Source of the DNA: Bacteroidales bacterium
Lineage (GTDB): Bacteria > Bacteroidota > Bacteroidia > Bacteroidales > Paludibacteraceae
Length of the DNA stretch: 63,692 nt
Reading direction: 5' to 3'
Assembly: GCA_012837685.1 (NCBI GenBank)
Contig: DUQS01000027.1
Location: forward strand, 1-63,692
The notes beneath the pieces were generated by a model that saw nothing but the letters and a program-made list of their open reading frames with translations, searched no databases and was not told the DNA's origin. Made by a program: the position numbers and the translations under genes. Shown one piece after another: positions 1-8,383 of this stretch (the first letter of the stretch is position 1; each line of letters starts with the position of its first letter).

Positions 1-1594
1 GAACATCACGCATAAACAACAATATTTCCAACGGACGAATATCGGTTCCGGTTGCAACCAAATTTACCGTTACGGCAATTCGAAATGTTTTTTCATTTCT
101 AAACTTGCGTATCAATTCAGAACTATCGCCTGCCGAATAGGTTATTTTCTGCACAAAATCTTCTGTTTGACCTGGGAATACCTCTTTTGCTATCTCAACA
201 ATTCGAGTAGCATGAGCATCATCTTTTGCAAATATTAATGTCTTGGGAGTATACGCAAAGTTGGGTTCTCTTTCGGGATACAAGTCCGTATAGATTGCAT
301 TTTTGAATTCTTCTAAAACCAACCGAATTTGAGCCGGATTTACAACCGAGCGGTCTAATTCTGTTTTTAGATATTCCGTCTCTTTTTCAGCAACTAAACT
401 TTTTGTTTCGCCTGTATATTTAGTTATTTCAGTTATCTTTTCATCTTGTTCAATGACTCCGCCTTCTTCTGTAACTCTCGTTTTAATGCGATAAACACGA
501 TAGCTAACATTGATCTCATCAGCAATAGAGTCCTCCAAAGTGTAATTGACAATGAGATTGTCGTTGAAGAAAGCTTTAGTTTCAGGGGCAGGTGTAGCTG
601 TTAAACCCACAATTCGAACTGAGCTAAAATAGTTAAGAACCTTTTGCCATCTACCGTAAATAGAGCGGTGGCACTCATCTACGATAATCAAATCAAAATA
701 ATCGGCAGGTAACTTTAAGTCATCGCCAAGTGTAATTTCACTTTCATTCTCTTGAAAATCATCTCGCTCGTCATCATCTTCAACTTCTCCACCTGTAAGC
801 ATAGCAAAAAGTCGCTGTATAGTAGAGATTACTACATTGGTTTCGGGTGGAATGTCAGGCGATTTCAACCTTTCTACTGCAAAAATAGTGTTGAATGGCT
901 CGCCTGTTTCCGTTAATCGGAATGTCCCAAATTCGCCTTCTGCCTGTTTCCCTAAGTTATTGCGGTCAACTAAAAACAAAACACGTCTTATGGGTGTGTA
1001 ACTCAAAAGACGATATGCTGCCATACAAGCGGTAAAGGTTTTTCCTGCTCCGGTAGCCAGTACCATCAAAGCTCGTTTTTCTCCACGCCTAAAGCTTTTC
1101 TCCAACTCTGTAACTGCCTCAAATTGGCACTTTCGTAATCCTTTTGGCGATAAATAAGATAATCCGGCAAATTCATTTTTAATACCCGCCATTTTAGCCA
1201 CCTCTTTTGGTGTATGCATCTGCAATAATAGCTGATAAGAAGAGTTTGCATCTCGTATATCTCTAAACAGAATTTCTTTCCCGTTTGAAATATAGACAAA
1301 TGGCAGCGGTTTTTGCCAATATTGATACCATTTCAACAGCTTATAGGTGTAATTCTCAGCTTGTTTTATCACGGTTTCAGACAGTGGTATATCAGCTCTT
1401 TTTGCTTCAATGACACCAATAGCTTTACCTTCTATAAAAAGCAGATAATCAGCTTCAAGATTACTTTTTAGAATACCTTCCGTAATGGCAACAGCCGACA
1501 GTGTCGGTGAGTAATGCTTTCTATCTACTACTTCCCAGCCGGCACCTTGCAATTTTCGGTCAATATCTAAACGCGCTTTTTCTTCGGGCAACAT
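1..1594 (-). CDS. hsdR: Type I restriction enzyme R subunit, N-terminal 531 residues (runs off the left edge)
   Basis: Motor and nuclease subunit of a type I restriction-modification system: ATP-driven DNA translocation and cleavage of unmethylated DNA in the cytoplasm. My translation from the ATG at 1594 begins MLPEEKARLDIDRKLQGAGW. An N-terminal nuclease region follows (ADYLLFIEGKAIGVIEAKR carries the D...ExK signature). Then come Walker A (LATGAGKTFTA, about residue 183), a DEAH-like motif II (DECHRS, about residue 304), TATPAP motif III, and a late helicase motif with NLVATGTDIRP. The frame has a stop just upstream at 1622, so 1594 is the natural start. The gene is cut by the window edge, and hsdM and hsdS would be expected further left. 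A perfect inverted repeat lies just before the start. Family call is firm; system membership is inferred. Confidence 0.93.
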   Translation of the reverse strand, partial: MLPEEKARLDIDRKLQGAGWEVVDRKHYSPTLSAVAITEGILKSNLEADYLLFIEGKAIGVIEAKRADIPLSETVIKQAENYTYKLLKWYQYWQKPLPFVYISNGKEILFRDIRDANSSYQLLLQMHTPKEVAKMAGIKNEFAGLSYLSPKGLRKCQFEAVTELEKSFRRGEKRALMVLATGAGKTFTACMAAYRLLSYTPIRRVLFLVDRNNLGKQAEGEFGTFRLTETGEPFNTIFAVERLKSPDIPPETNVVISTIQRLFAMLTGGEVEDDDERDDFQENESEITLGDDLKLPADYFDLIIVDECHRSIYGRWQKVLNYFSSVRIVGLTATPAPETKAFFNDNLIVNYTLEDSIADEINVSYRVYRIKTRVTEEGGVIEQDEKITEITKYTGETKSLVAEKETEYLKTELDRSVVNPAQIRLVLEEFKNAIYTDLYPEREPNFAYTPKTLIFAKDDAHATRIVEIAKEVFPGQTEDFVQKITYSAGDSSELIRKFRNEKTFRIAVTVNLVATGTDIRPLEILLFMRDV

Positions 1595-1611
1595 ATCATT
1601 TAATAAAATTC

Positions 1612-1634
1612 TCTGATAATATTAAATTATCAGA
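1612..1634. promoter_or_regulatory. 9-bp perfect inverted repeat upstream of hsdR (candidate operator)
   Basis: TCTGATAAT (1612-1620) and ATTATCAGA (1626-1634) are perfect inverted copies around a 5-nt AT-only spacer. The 3' arm ends about 18 bp before the hsdR start codon. It lacks a following T-run in either direction, so it looks more like a protein-binding dyad than a terminator. The function is inferred from position only. Confidence 0.4.
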
Positions 1635-1783
1635 AGTAAAGTGCAAATGTAAAAAAAATAATTGAGTTTTAAATTTTTTAACTGATAAAATATATCGTTA
1701 TTATTTAAGCCCTTGCTTTATTCAATAACAAAATGGAATTAATTGACATTTCAATTTTTTTTGCTGTCTGAATTTTCAAAAAC

Positions 1784-1816
1784 AAAATAACCCACTAAAT
1801 CTTAGTGGGTTATTTT
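1784..1816 (-). terminator. Intrinsic terminator after mnmE
   Basis: A perfect 15-bp inverted repeat (arms 1784-1798 and 1802-1816, core CCCACTAA/TTAGTGGG, loop ATC) lies just beyond the mnmE stop. A/T tracts on both sides make it potentially bidirectional. It separates mnmE from hsdR. Confidence 0.85.
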
Positions 1817-1840
1817 TAATTATACTCTTTTATCTGCGAA

Positions 1841-3229
1841 TTATTTTCCTATACAAAATTTAGAAAAAATAGTACTAAGTACTTCATCTGTAGAGATTTG
1901 ACCTGTTATTTCGCCTAAATGGTTAAGACATTCTCGCAAATCTTGAGCCAGAAAATCGCCTGATATTTTGCTGTTTAAACCCTCTTTAACACGTACAATG
2001 GCAGCGTGCGCATTCGCCAATGCTTCGTAGTGACGCAGGCTGGTTACAACAACATCGTTGGACGACAGTTCCGGCAATTGTGCCGATTTGTAGAGCAACT
2101 CCTGCAATTCGTCGATATGATGACGCTGTTTTGCCGAAATAAAAATGCGGTGGTCGCCTATTTGTTTATAACTTTCTTGAACTTCCGATTTTTGCGTATC
2201 ATTTAATAAATCAAGTTTGTTAAAGACCAAAATAAGTTGTTTGCCTCGTGAACGTTCCACCACTTGCTGCGACAACCAAGCCAAATTGGTTTTTTCTTGC
2301 GAATAATCGATAAGCCACAACACTATTTGCGCTTGTTCGATAACAGCCAAAGAGCGTTCGATGCCGATATTTTCGATAGTGTCGTCGGTGGGACGCAAAC
2401 CTGCCGTGTCAAGGAAACGAAATTGCACGCCGTACAGATTGACCGTGTCCTCAATCACATCGCGTGTTGTGCCGTGTATGTCGCTGACAATGGCTTTTTC
2501 TTCGCCAACCAGCACGTTGAGTAGCGTTGATTTTCCGGCATTTGTTTCGCCCACAATTGCCACCGGAATTCCATTTTTAATGGCATTCCCCATAGCAAAC
2601 GAATCGACCAAATGTTTGAGTTTATGTTCAATTTCGTCCGCCAAAGCGCAAAGTTGCGTACGATTGGCAAACTCCAAATCTTCGTGGTCGCTGAAATCCA
2701 ACTCCAACTCAACTAACGATGTGAAATTGAGCAGCTTATCGCGCAACAGCAACAATTCGTGTGAAAATCCGCCCCGCATCTGGTTCATTGCCAAACGGTG
2801 CGATGCCCTGCTTTGCGATGCAATTAAGTCGGCAACAGCTTCGGCTTGGCTTAAATCCATTTTGCCATTCAAAAAAGCACGTTGCGTAAATTCGCCCGCG
2901 CGCGCCATTCGGCAACCGTTTTGCAAAAGCAATTTCAATATTTCCTGTTGAATAAAAAGCGAACCATGACAAGCAATTTCCACCACATTTTCGCCCGTAA
3001 ACGAATGCGGTTTGTGGAAAACAGTTACTAAAACTTCGTCTAAAACGCTGCCGTCAGCGTTCAAAATTTCTCCGAAACGCACCGTATTGGCAGACATTGC
3101 CGGTATTGATAGTTTGTCCGAAAACGACTTAAACAGCTTGTCGCAAATAGCAAACGCATCGTTGCCCGAAACACGTACAAGGGCTATTCCACCTATTCCC
3201 GGAGCTGTTGATATGGCGCAAATGGTCAT
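1841..3229 (-). CDS. mnmE: tRNA uridine-5-carboxymethylaminomethyl(34) synthesis GTPase MnmE
   Basis: Acts with MnmG to build the cmnm5U34 wobble modification in tRNAs, using a folate one-carbon unit and GTP hydrolysis. The 462-residue length is normal for the family. The N-terminal folate-binding region (residues 1-120) is followed by a helical domain split by a Ras-like G domain: G1 GETNAGKS at 227-234, HGTTRD near 252-257, G3 DTAG at 274-277, G4 NKLD at 337-340. It ends with the conserved CIGK motif (459-462), which carries the catalytic cysteine. A stop-terminated antisense shadow runs through it, but the coding strand is unambiguous. An intrinsic terminator follows. Confidence 0.98.
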   Translation of the reverse strand: MTICAISTAPGIGGIALVRVSGNDAFAICDKLFKSFSDKLSIPAMSANTVRFGEILNADGSVLDEVLVTVFHKPHSFTGENVVEIACHGSLFIQQEILKLLLQNGCRMARAGEFTQRAFLNGKMDLSQAEAVADLIASQSRASHRLAMNQMRGGFSHELLLLRDKLLNFTSLVELELDFSDHEDLEFANRTQLCALADEIEHKLKHLVDSFAMGNAIKNGIPVAIVGETNAGKSTLLNVLVGEEKAIVSDIHGTTRDVIEDTVNLYGVQFRFLDTAGLRPTDDTIENIGIERSLAVIEQAQIVLWLIDYSQEKTNLAWLSQQVVERSRGKQLILVFNKLDLLNDTQKSEVQESYKQIGDHRIFISAKQRHHIDELQELLYKSAQLPELSSNDVVVTSLRHYEALANAHAAIVRVKEGLNSKISGDFLAQDLRECLNHLGEITGQISTDEVLSTIFSKFCIGK

Positions 3230-3248
3230 GAGTGTGAGAGTTTAAAAA

Positions 3249-4502
3249 TTATTTATGCATGGTAGAAGGACGGTTGCGTTTCGATTTGCCGGAAAAATTG
3301 CGACGTTTACCGAAATATTTCTTCTTTTTGTTCTTTTGAGCCGGTCTATCTTCCACTTTAGGCGCAATTTTAGCCACTTTTTCAGGCAATTGGTAACGCG
3401 GAATCTGCTTTTCAATAAAACGTTCAATTTTGTCAAAACGGAAACGGTCTTTTGGAGTTACAAAGGTAAAACCAACGCCTTTTGCTCCGGCGCGTGCCGT
3501 GCGCCCAATGCGGTGAACATAATCTTCGGCTTGCATCGGCACATCGAAATTCACCACCAATTCAATATCGTCAATGTCGATGCCGCGCGCAACTACATCG
3601 GTAGCTACCAAAATCTGAATTTTGTTATTTTTGAAATCCAACATTACCTGCGAACGTTCTGTCTGTGCTAAATCGGAATGCATCTGTGCCACAGAAAGTT
3701 TTAAGCGTTTCAGTTCGCGGTAAAGTTCTTTCACTTTATCTTTCGACGATGAAAAAATAATGGTTTTGCCATACGATTGGTCGCCAAACAGCGACAAAAT
3801 CAACGGTACTTTTTGAGTTTCCTGCAACAAGTAAACGCCCTGCGTAATGCCATCGGCAGGCTTTGAAACCGCAATTTTTACCTCTTCGGGATTATTAAGC
3901 ACATTGTGTGCTAACTTCTCCACATCGGGCGGAAATGTAGCGGAAAACATCATGGTTTGGCGTTCTTTGGGCAAATGGCTGATAATCTCCATAATATCAT
4001 CGTAAAAGCCAATGTCCAACATTCTATCCGCCTCATCGAGTACCAAATAGTGTATGCCGCTCAAATCGGCATCGCAAAAACGAAGATGTGACAACAATCG
4101 CCCGGGTGTGGCAATAACAATGTCGCTGCCTTTTTCAAAAGCGCGCTGCTGCTGTCCGAAAGCTACACCATCGTTGCCCCCCGACACCGCAATCCACGAG
4201 ACATCAGAGTAATAGGCAAAACCTTCTAACAATTGGTCTACTTGTTGCGCCAATTCGCGTGTTGGAACTAAAATGAGCACATTCACCTTATCTTCATGGT
4301 GTCCGCCACGCGCCAGCAATTCCAAAATCGGCAACAGATAAGCCGCCGTTTTGCCCGTTCCCGTTTGTGCAGAAGCCAATAAGTCCCTTTTTGCCAATAT
4401 TTTAGGTATCGCTAATTCCTGAACCGGCGTACACGTTTCAAAACGCATATCGTAAAGCGCATCCAACAAATCATCATTCAAATCTAACTCTTCAAATTTC
4501 AT
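3249..4502 (-). CDS. DEAD-box ATP-dependent RNA helicase (RhlE-like)
   Basis: RNA helicase of the RhlE/DeaD group, likely in ribosome assembly or mRNA decay. I choose the ATG at 4502 (MKFEELDLN), which starts directly at the Q-motif region. The longer frame begins with a TTG inside a promoter-like -7 element. Counting from that upstream TTG, the motifs are motif I AQTGTGKT (53-60), PTREL (88-92), DEAD (164-167), SAT (195-197), then ARGIDID and HRIGRTAR in the second RecA lobe. A lysine/arginine-rich tail of about 40 residues follows, typical of RNA-binding extensions in Bacteroidota. It ends 19 bp before the mnmE start on the same strand, so co-transcription is likely. Confidence 0.95.
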   Translation of the reverse strand: MKFEELDLNDDLLDALYDMRFETCTPVQELAIPKILAKRDLLASAQTGTGKTAAYLLPILELLARGGHHEDKVNVLILVPTRELAQQVDQLLEGFAYYSDVSWIAVSGGNDGVAFGQQQRAFEKGSDIVIATPGRLLSHLRFCDADLSGIHYLVLDEADRMLDIGFYDDIMEIISHLPKERQTMMFSATFPPDVEKLAHNVLNNPEEVKIAVSKPADGITQGVYLLQETQKVPLILSLFGDQSYGKTIIFSSSKDKVKELYRELKRLKLSVAQMHSDLAQTERSQVMLDFKNNKIQILVATDVVARGIDIDDIELVVNFDVPMQAEDYVHRIGRTARAGAKGVGFTFVTPKDRFRFDKIERFIEKQIPRYQLPEKVAKIAPKVEDRPAQKNKKKKYFGKRRNFSGKSKRNRPSTMHK

Positions 4503-4523
4503 CTGCAATAATTTTAATTTATG

Positions 4524-4531
4524 CAAAGGTA
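4524..4531 (-). promoter_or_regulatory. Bacteroidota -7 element (TACCTTTG) before the DEAD-box helicase gene
   Basis: On the minus strand TACCTTTG fits the TAnnTTTG -7 consensus and lies about 21 bp before the chosen ATG at 4502. No TTTG is seen 19-21 bp upstream, so only half of the promoter is recognisable. Confidence 0.45.
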
Positions 4532-4585
4532 CTAATTTGTTACGAGTTTATGGAACGGAACGCAAAGTTTTACAGATTACAGCTC

Positions 4586-4620
4586 AAAAAAAACGAGCGT
4601 AACCTGATGGATTACGCCCG
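4586..4620 (-). terminator. Intrinsic terminator after ettA
   Basis: The stem GCGTAA/TTACGC (4597-4602 with 4612-4617) extends with one mismatch to nine pairs. On the minus strand it is followed by eight T (4586-4593). It lies 24 bp past the ettA stop. Confidence 0.85.
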
Positions 4621-4643
4621 CCGAAATTTTCACTTTTTTTCTA

Positions 4644-6311
4644 TCACATAAGTTTGCGGTAACGAATACGTTTCGGAAGTTCGTCTCCCAAACGCATCTT
4701 TTTATTGGCTTCGTATTCCGTGTACGAACCTTGAAAAAAGAATACTTGTGAATCGCCTTCGAACGCCAAAATATGCGTACAGATACGGTCGAGAAACCAA
4801 CGGTCGTGGGAAATAATCACTGCACAACCTGCAAAATTTTCCAAACCTTCTTCCAACGCTCGCAGCGTATTTACGTCAATATCGTTAGTCGGTTCGTCCA
4901 GCAACAGCACGTTCGATTCCGATTTCAGCGTTAATGCAAGATGTAAACGATTGCGCTCGCCGCCTGAAAGCACTCCGCATAGTTTTTCCTGATCGGCTCC
5001 CGTAAAATTGAAGCGCGACAAATAGGCGCGTGCATTTATTTCCCGACCTGCTACACGAATAAATTCCGTTCCGCCGGAAACAATTTCGTACACCGATTTT
5101 TGAGGGTCAATAGCGTAGTGCATCTGGTCAACATAGCCGATTTTCACTGTTTCGCCAACTTCAAATACTCCACTATCCGCTTTTTCCGTGCCCATTATCA
5201 TACGGAACAGAGTAGTTTTTCCTGCACCATTGGGACCTATTATGCCAACAATACCGTTGGGTGGCAATGTAAAGTTCAAATTTTCAAAAAGAAGTTTATC
5301 ACCAAACGCTTTCGACACTCCCACTGCATTTATCACTTTATTGCCTAAACGCGGTCCATTGGGAATGAATATTTCCAATTTTTCTTCGCGTGCCTTTTGG
5401 TCTTCATTCATCAATTGGTCATAAGCGTTCAAACGAGCTTTACCCTTTGCCTGACGGGCTTTCGGTGCCATACGCACCCACTCCAACTCGCGTTCCAAAG
5501 TCTTGCGCCGTTTGCTCGCCTGTTTTTCTTCCATCGCCATACGGACGGTTTTCTGTTCGAGCCAACTGGTATAATTACCTTTCCATGGTATGCCTTCGCC
5601 ACGGTCGAGTTCAAGAATCCAACCCGCCACATGGTCGAGAAAATAGCGGTCGTGCGTGATGCAGATAACCGTTCCTGCATATTGTTGCAAATGTTGCTCC
5701 AACCAATCAATAGATTCCGCATCCAAATGGTTAGTAGGTTCGTCAAGCAATAGTATATCAGGCTGTTGAAGCAATAAACGACACAATGCCACTCTGCGCC
5801 GTTCGCCACCCGAAAGCGATTTTACTACTGAATTTTCATCGGGACAGCGTAAAGCATCCATGGCACGCTCTAATTTATTTTCCAGATTCCAAGCGTCCAA
5901 ACTATCGAGTTTGTCCTGCACTTCTGCTTGACGCTCCAACAATTTGTCAAAATCGGCATCAGGTTCAGCAAAAGCAACATTGATACGTTCAAATTCAGCC
6001 AAAAGTTCTACCGTTTCTGCAACGCCTTCCTGCACCACTTCTTTCACCGTCTTTGTTTCGTCAAATTTTGGTTCCTGTTCTAAATAACCTACCGAATAAC
6101 CCGGAGAAAATACCACTTCACCGTCGTAAGAAGTATCCACACCGGCAATAATTTTCATCAGTGTGGATTTTCCGGAACCGTTCAGACCAATGATACCAAT
6201 TTTAGCACCGTAAAAAAAAGAGAGGTAAATGTTTTTTAACACCTGTTTTTGAGGTGGAAACGTTTTACTAACATTTACCATCGAAAAAATAATTTTCTTG
6301 TCGTCTGCCAT
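4644..6311 (-). CDS. ettA: Energy-dependent translational throttle protein EttA (ABC-F ATPase)
   Basis: ABC-F protein that binds the ribosomal E site and gates the first steps of elongation according to energy state; cytoplasmic, no membrane segments. The 555 residues hold two ABC domains. The first has Walker A GLNGSGKST (42-50), signature LSGGERRRV and Walker B ILLLDEPTNHLD. The second has GPNGAGKTT, LSGGERNRL and LLLDEPTNDID. A charged linker between them (around EKQASKRRKTLERELEWVR) matches the P-site tRNA-interaction region. The N-terminal MADDKKIIFSMVNVSKTFPP and 555-residue length fit EttA rather than Uup or antibiotic-resistance ABC-F proteins. It is monocistronic by its terminator. 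Confidence 0.95.
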   Translation of the reverse strand: MADDKKIIFSMVNVSKTFPPQKQVLKNIYLSFFYGAKIGIIGLNGSGKSTLMKIIAGVDTSYDGEVVFSPGYSVGYLEQEPKFDETKTVKEVVQEGVAETVELLAEFERINVAFAEPDADFDKLLERQAEVQDKLDSLDAWNLENKLERAMDALRCPDENSVVKSLSGGERRRVALCRLLLQQPDILLLDEPTNHLDAESIDWLEQHLQQYAGTVICITHDRYFLDHVAGWILELDRGEGIPWKGNYTSWLEQKTVRMAMEEKQASKRRKTLERELEWVRMAPKARQAKGKARLNAYDQLMNEDQKAREEKLEIFIPNGPRLGNKVINAVGVSKAFGDKLLFENLNFTLPPNGIVGIIGPNGAGKTTLFRMIMGTEKADSGVFEVGETVKIGYVDQMHYAIDPQKSVYEIVSGGTEFIRVAGREINARAYLSRFNFTGADQEKLCGVLSGGERNRLHLALTLKSESNVLLLDEPTNDIDVNTLRALEEGLENFAGCAVIISHDRWFLDRICTHILAFEGDSQVFFFQGSYTEYEANKKMRLGDELPKRIRYRKLM

Positions 6312-6343
6312 AAAATTAAATTGAAAATATGATTTTAGAAATA

Positions 6344-6351
6344 CAAAGATA
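6344..6351 (-). promoter_or_regulatory. -7 element (TATCTTTG) before ettA
   Basis: TATCTTTG on the minus strand matches TAnnTTTG, about 33 bp before the ettA ATG. No clear -33 TTTG is visible, so this is a partial promoter call. Confidence 0.4.
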
Positions 6352-6381
6352 CGAAAATAATAGCAACGTTCCTACGGTCAC

Positions 6382-6414
6382 AAAAAAGGGACTACACACA
6401 ACGCAATCCCTTTT
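6382..6414 (-). terminator. Intrinsic terminator after rfbD
   Basis: AAAAGGGA (6384-6391) pairs with TCCCTTTT (6407-6414) around a 15-nt loop, with a T-run on the minus strand (6382-6387). It lies 25 bp past the rfbD stop. The loop is rather large, so confidence is moderate. Confidence 0.65.
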
Positions 6415-6438
6415 AAAAAGAAACATAACTGTTTCCCA

Positions 6439-7299
6439 TTATTTTTCTGCCAAAAGTACTTTTAAGCAACGCTCCAAGCCATCCATCCAGTAAGGAATTT
6501 TGATACCATAAACAGCTTTTAACTTACTCTTATTCAAAACGCTATAGTGCGGGCGTGGCGTACGCACAGCATAATCTTTCGATTCAATGGGAACAATATC
6601 ACAACTGATATTTGCCATTTTAACGATAACTTTCGCAAAATCGTACCAACTACACACGCCTTCGTTGGTAAAATGATAAATGCCCGGTACAAACTTGTCT
6701 GCCGTAAGAATTTGCAGAATTGCTCCCGCCAAGTCGGCGGCATAAGTTGGCGTTCCTATTTGGTCGAAAATTACTCTCATTTGGGGACGTTCAGCGCACA
6801 AACGCAACATCGTTTTTACAAAATTGTTGCCAAATCCGGAATAGAGCCATGCCGTACGCAGTATCAGCGCATCGGGACACGCTTGAAGCAATTCACGCTC
6901 GCCTGCCAATTTCGATTTACCGTAAACCGTATTCGGACTTGTGGGCATATCTTCGGTATAAGGCACATGGCTTGTACCATCGAACACATAATCAGTAGAA
7001 ATGTGGATAATTTTCAGACCATGCTCTTGAGCCACTTCGCCCAAATTACGCACGGCATCGCTGTTAATTTTATAGCACAGCGACACATCATCTTCAGCTT
7101 TATCCACAGCGGTATAGGCTGCGCAATTGACCAACACATGAGGTTTATGTTCGCATACGAATGCATTCAATGCCACCTTGTCGCAAATGTCAAGCGTATC
7201 AACGTCGGTAAAAACGGATTGCAACTGCGGATAGCGTATCAACGCCATGCGCATTTCATTACCCAACTGCCCGTAGGCGCCTGTTATGAGAAGTTTCAT
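6439..7299 (-). CDS. rfbD: dTDP-4-dehydrorhamnose reductase
   Basis: NADPH-dependent last step of dTDP-L-rhamnose synthesis, in the cytosol. It is an extended SDR of 286 residues: Rossmann GAYGQLG (7-13), AAYTAVDKAED (60-70), STDYVFDG (101-108) with the catalytic STD, and Y126-x3-K130 in YGKSKLAGE. It has its own promoter-like element and terminator, so it is a single-gene unit. The usual partners rfbA, rfbB and rfbC are not in the window and must lie elsewhere if the pathway is complete. Confidence 0.95.
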   Translation of the reverse strand: MKLLITGAYGQLGNEMRMALIRYPQLQSVFTDVDTLDICDKVALNAFVCEHKPHVLVNCAAYTAVDKAEDDVSLCYKINSDAVRNLGEVAQEHGLKIIHISTDYVFDGTSHVPYTEDMPTSPNTVYGKSKLAGERELLQACPDALILRTAWLYSGFGNNFVKTMLRLCAERPQMRVIFDQIGTPTYAADLAGAILQILTADKFVPGIYHFTNEGVCSWYDFAKVIVKMANISCDIVPIESKDYAVRTPRPHYSVLNKSKLKAVYGIKIPYWMDGLERCLKVLLAEK

Positions 7300-7333
7300 C
7301 AGAATGTTGTATTGTTAAAAAATTTTCGAAATA

Positions 7334-7341
7334 CAAAGTTA
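7334..7341 (-). promoter_or_regulatory. -7 element (TAACTTTG) before rfbD
   Basis: TAACTTTG on the minus strand, about 35 bp upstream of the rfbD ATG, fits TAnnTTTG. The -33 region is not clear. Confidence 0.45.
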
Positions 7342-7384
7342 CAAAAATATCCACAAATGCACACATTTTTTGGAAAGTAGTTTT

Positions 7385-8383
7385 TCATTTCTTTGTTTTT
7401 AAAACAATATTGTAAGTCAATTTCAAACCGGTGCAAAAATAACTATACTTCGGCACCACTTGTTTACCCGACAACGCATGATTGGCTCGTAAAACACTCT
7501 CCACTAAACGTTCAACAGGAATGCCGTCGTGTGTATCGGTAATGGTAACTAACGACAAATTTCTAGTACGCTGTGATAAATAGCCTTTGAGAGCATAATC
7601 CGCATATACGCCAACACCCAACTCGTTGCCCGATTTTAGCGGAATTGTATAGGCAACATTTGTTGATAGGGAAATCCACAACGCCGGAAATTTATCTATT
7701 GTACCGTCGATACCCGATTTTAAATATTTTCCGGCAGCTAACGCCAACGCTTTATCAACTTCTACATCGTAAGCAGGATAGTAGGCACACAAATCAACAC
7801 CGTACAACTGTTCGCGGTATTTTTTGAGCAAAGGTATAGAAAATTTCGGACCTAAATCAATGGTTATTGGGTCAAAGCGCAACGCTAACTGAAACGGAAT
7901 TTCTAACAATAATTGATGATGCCGTTCCGTAATTTCGTCAGCCGTGTAATAAACATCCATTTTATCTTCTTCCACATCCACAACTCTGTATTTGTCATGG
8001 TAGTTGATTGCTTTAAATTGACTGCCCGAATAGGCAACGTTGGCACCAAGTTTCAATCCGGCGATGCCATGAATGTAAAACATATATGCAATGCCCAACG
8101 CACCATTTGCTTTAGGATTCATTTTCCCAAAGTCCGATTGATAAGTAAGTCCCGACAAACCGCCATGCGCCGAAATTTGAAAATAATGCAAAAAGGGCAC
8201 TTTTTGTTTTCCAATATGAACAGAACCGCAATGACAATCGTTGTTGATAAAATAACGAATACGCGAAAATCGGCTTTGTTCCAATAATGGATAGTCGATA
8301 AGCATTTGTGACGAAACAAAAAAACTGTTCGTCCACACCCCTATCAACACTAACGCCATTTGAAGCGTCTTTTTTACAATCAT
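7385..8383 (-). CDS. Predicted outer-membrane beta-barrel protein, partner of a T9SS substrate
   Basis: 332 residues with an N-terminal hydrophobic signal (MIVKKTLQMALVLIGVWTNSFFVSSQ). The body has alternating hydrophobic/aromatic strands and ends in KLTYNIVLKTKK, as in barrel proteins. I do not recognise a named family. Its ATG overlaps the stop of the upstream T9SS substrate gene by four bases (ATGA), so the two were translated together. A T9SS substrate followed by a barrel protein of about 330 residues recalls SprB-SprF pairs, but the PorP/SprF N-terminal hallmark is absent, so this is an analogy only. The gene is intact even though its partner is split. Confidence 0.7.
   Translation of the reverse strand: MIVKKTLQMALVLIGVWTNSFFVSSQMLIDYPLLEQSRFSRIRYFINNDCHCGSVHIGKQKVPFLHYFQISAHGGLSGLTYQSDFGKMNPKANGALGIAYMFYIHGIAGLKLGANVAYSGSQFKAINYHDKYRVVDVEEDKMDVYYTADEITERHHQLLLEIPFQLALRFDPITIDLGPKFSIPLLKKYREQLYGVDLCAYYPAYDVEVDKALALAAGKYLKSGIDGTIDKFPALWISLSTNVAYTIPLKSGNELGVGVYADYALKGYLSQRTRNLSLVTITDTHDGIPVERLVESVLRANHALSGKQVVPKYSYFCTGLKLTYNIVLKTKK

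Noticed and set aside
2006-2951. Plus-strand open frames antisense to mnmE
   Set aside because: Shadow frames: the minus-strand product is a full, motif-complete MnmE, and the antisense translations show no domain or plausible start.
7385-8383. PorP/SprF assignment of the barrel protein
   Set aside because: The length and position fit, but the characteristic N-terminal QYMFNxxxxNPAYAG-type segment is missing.
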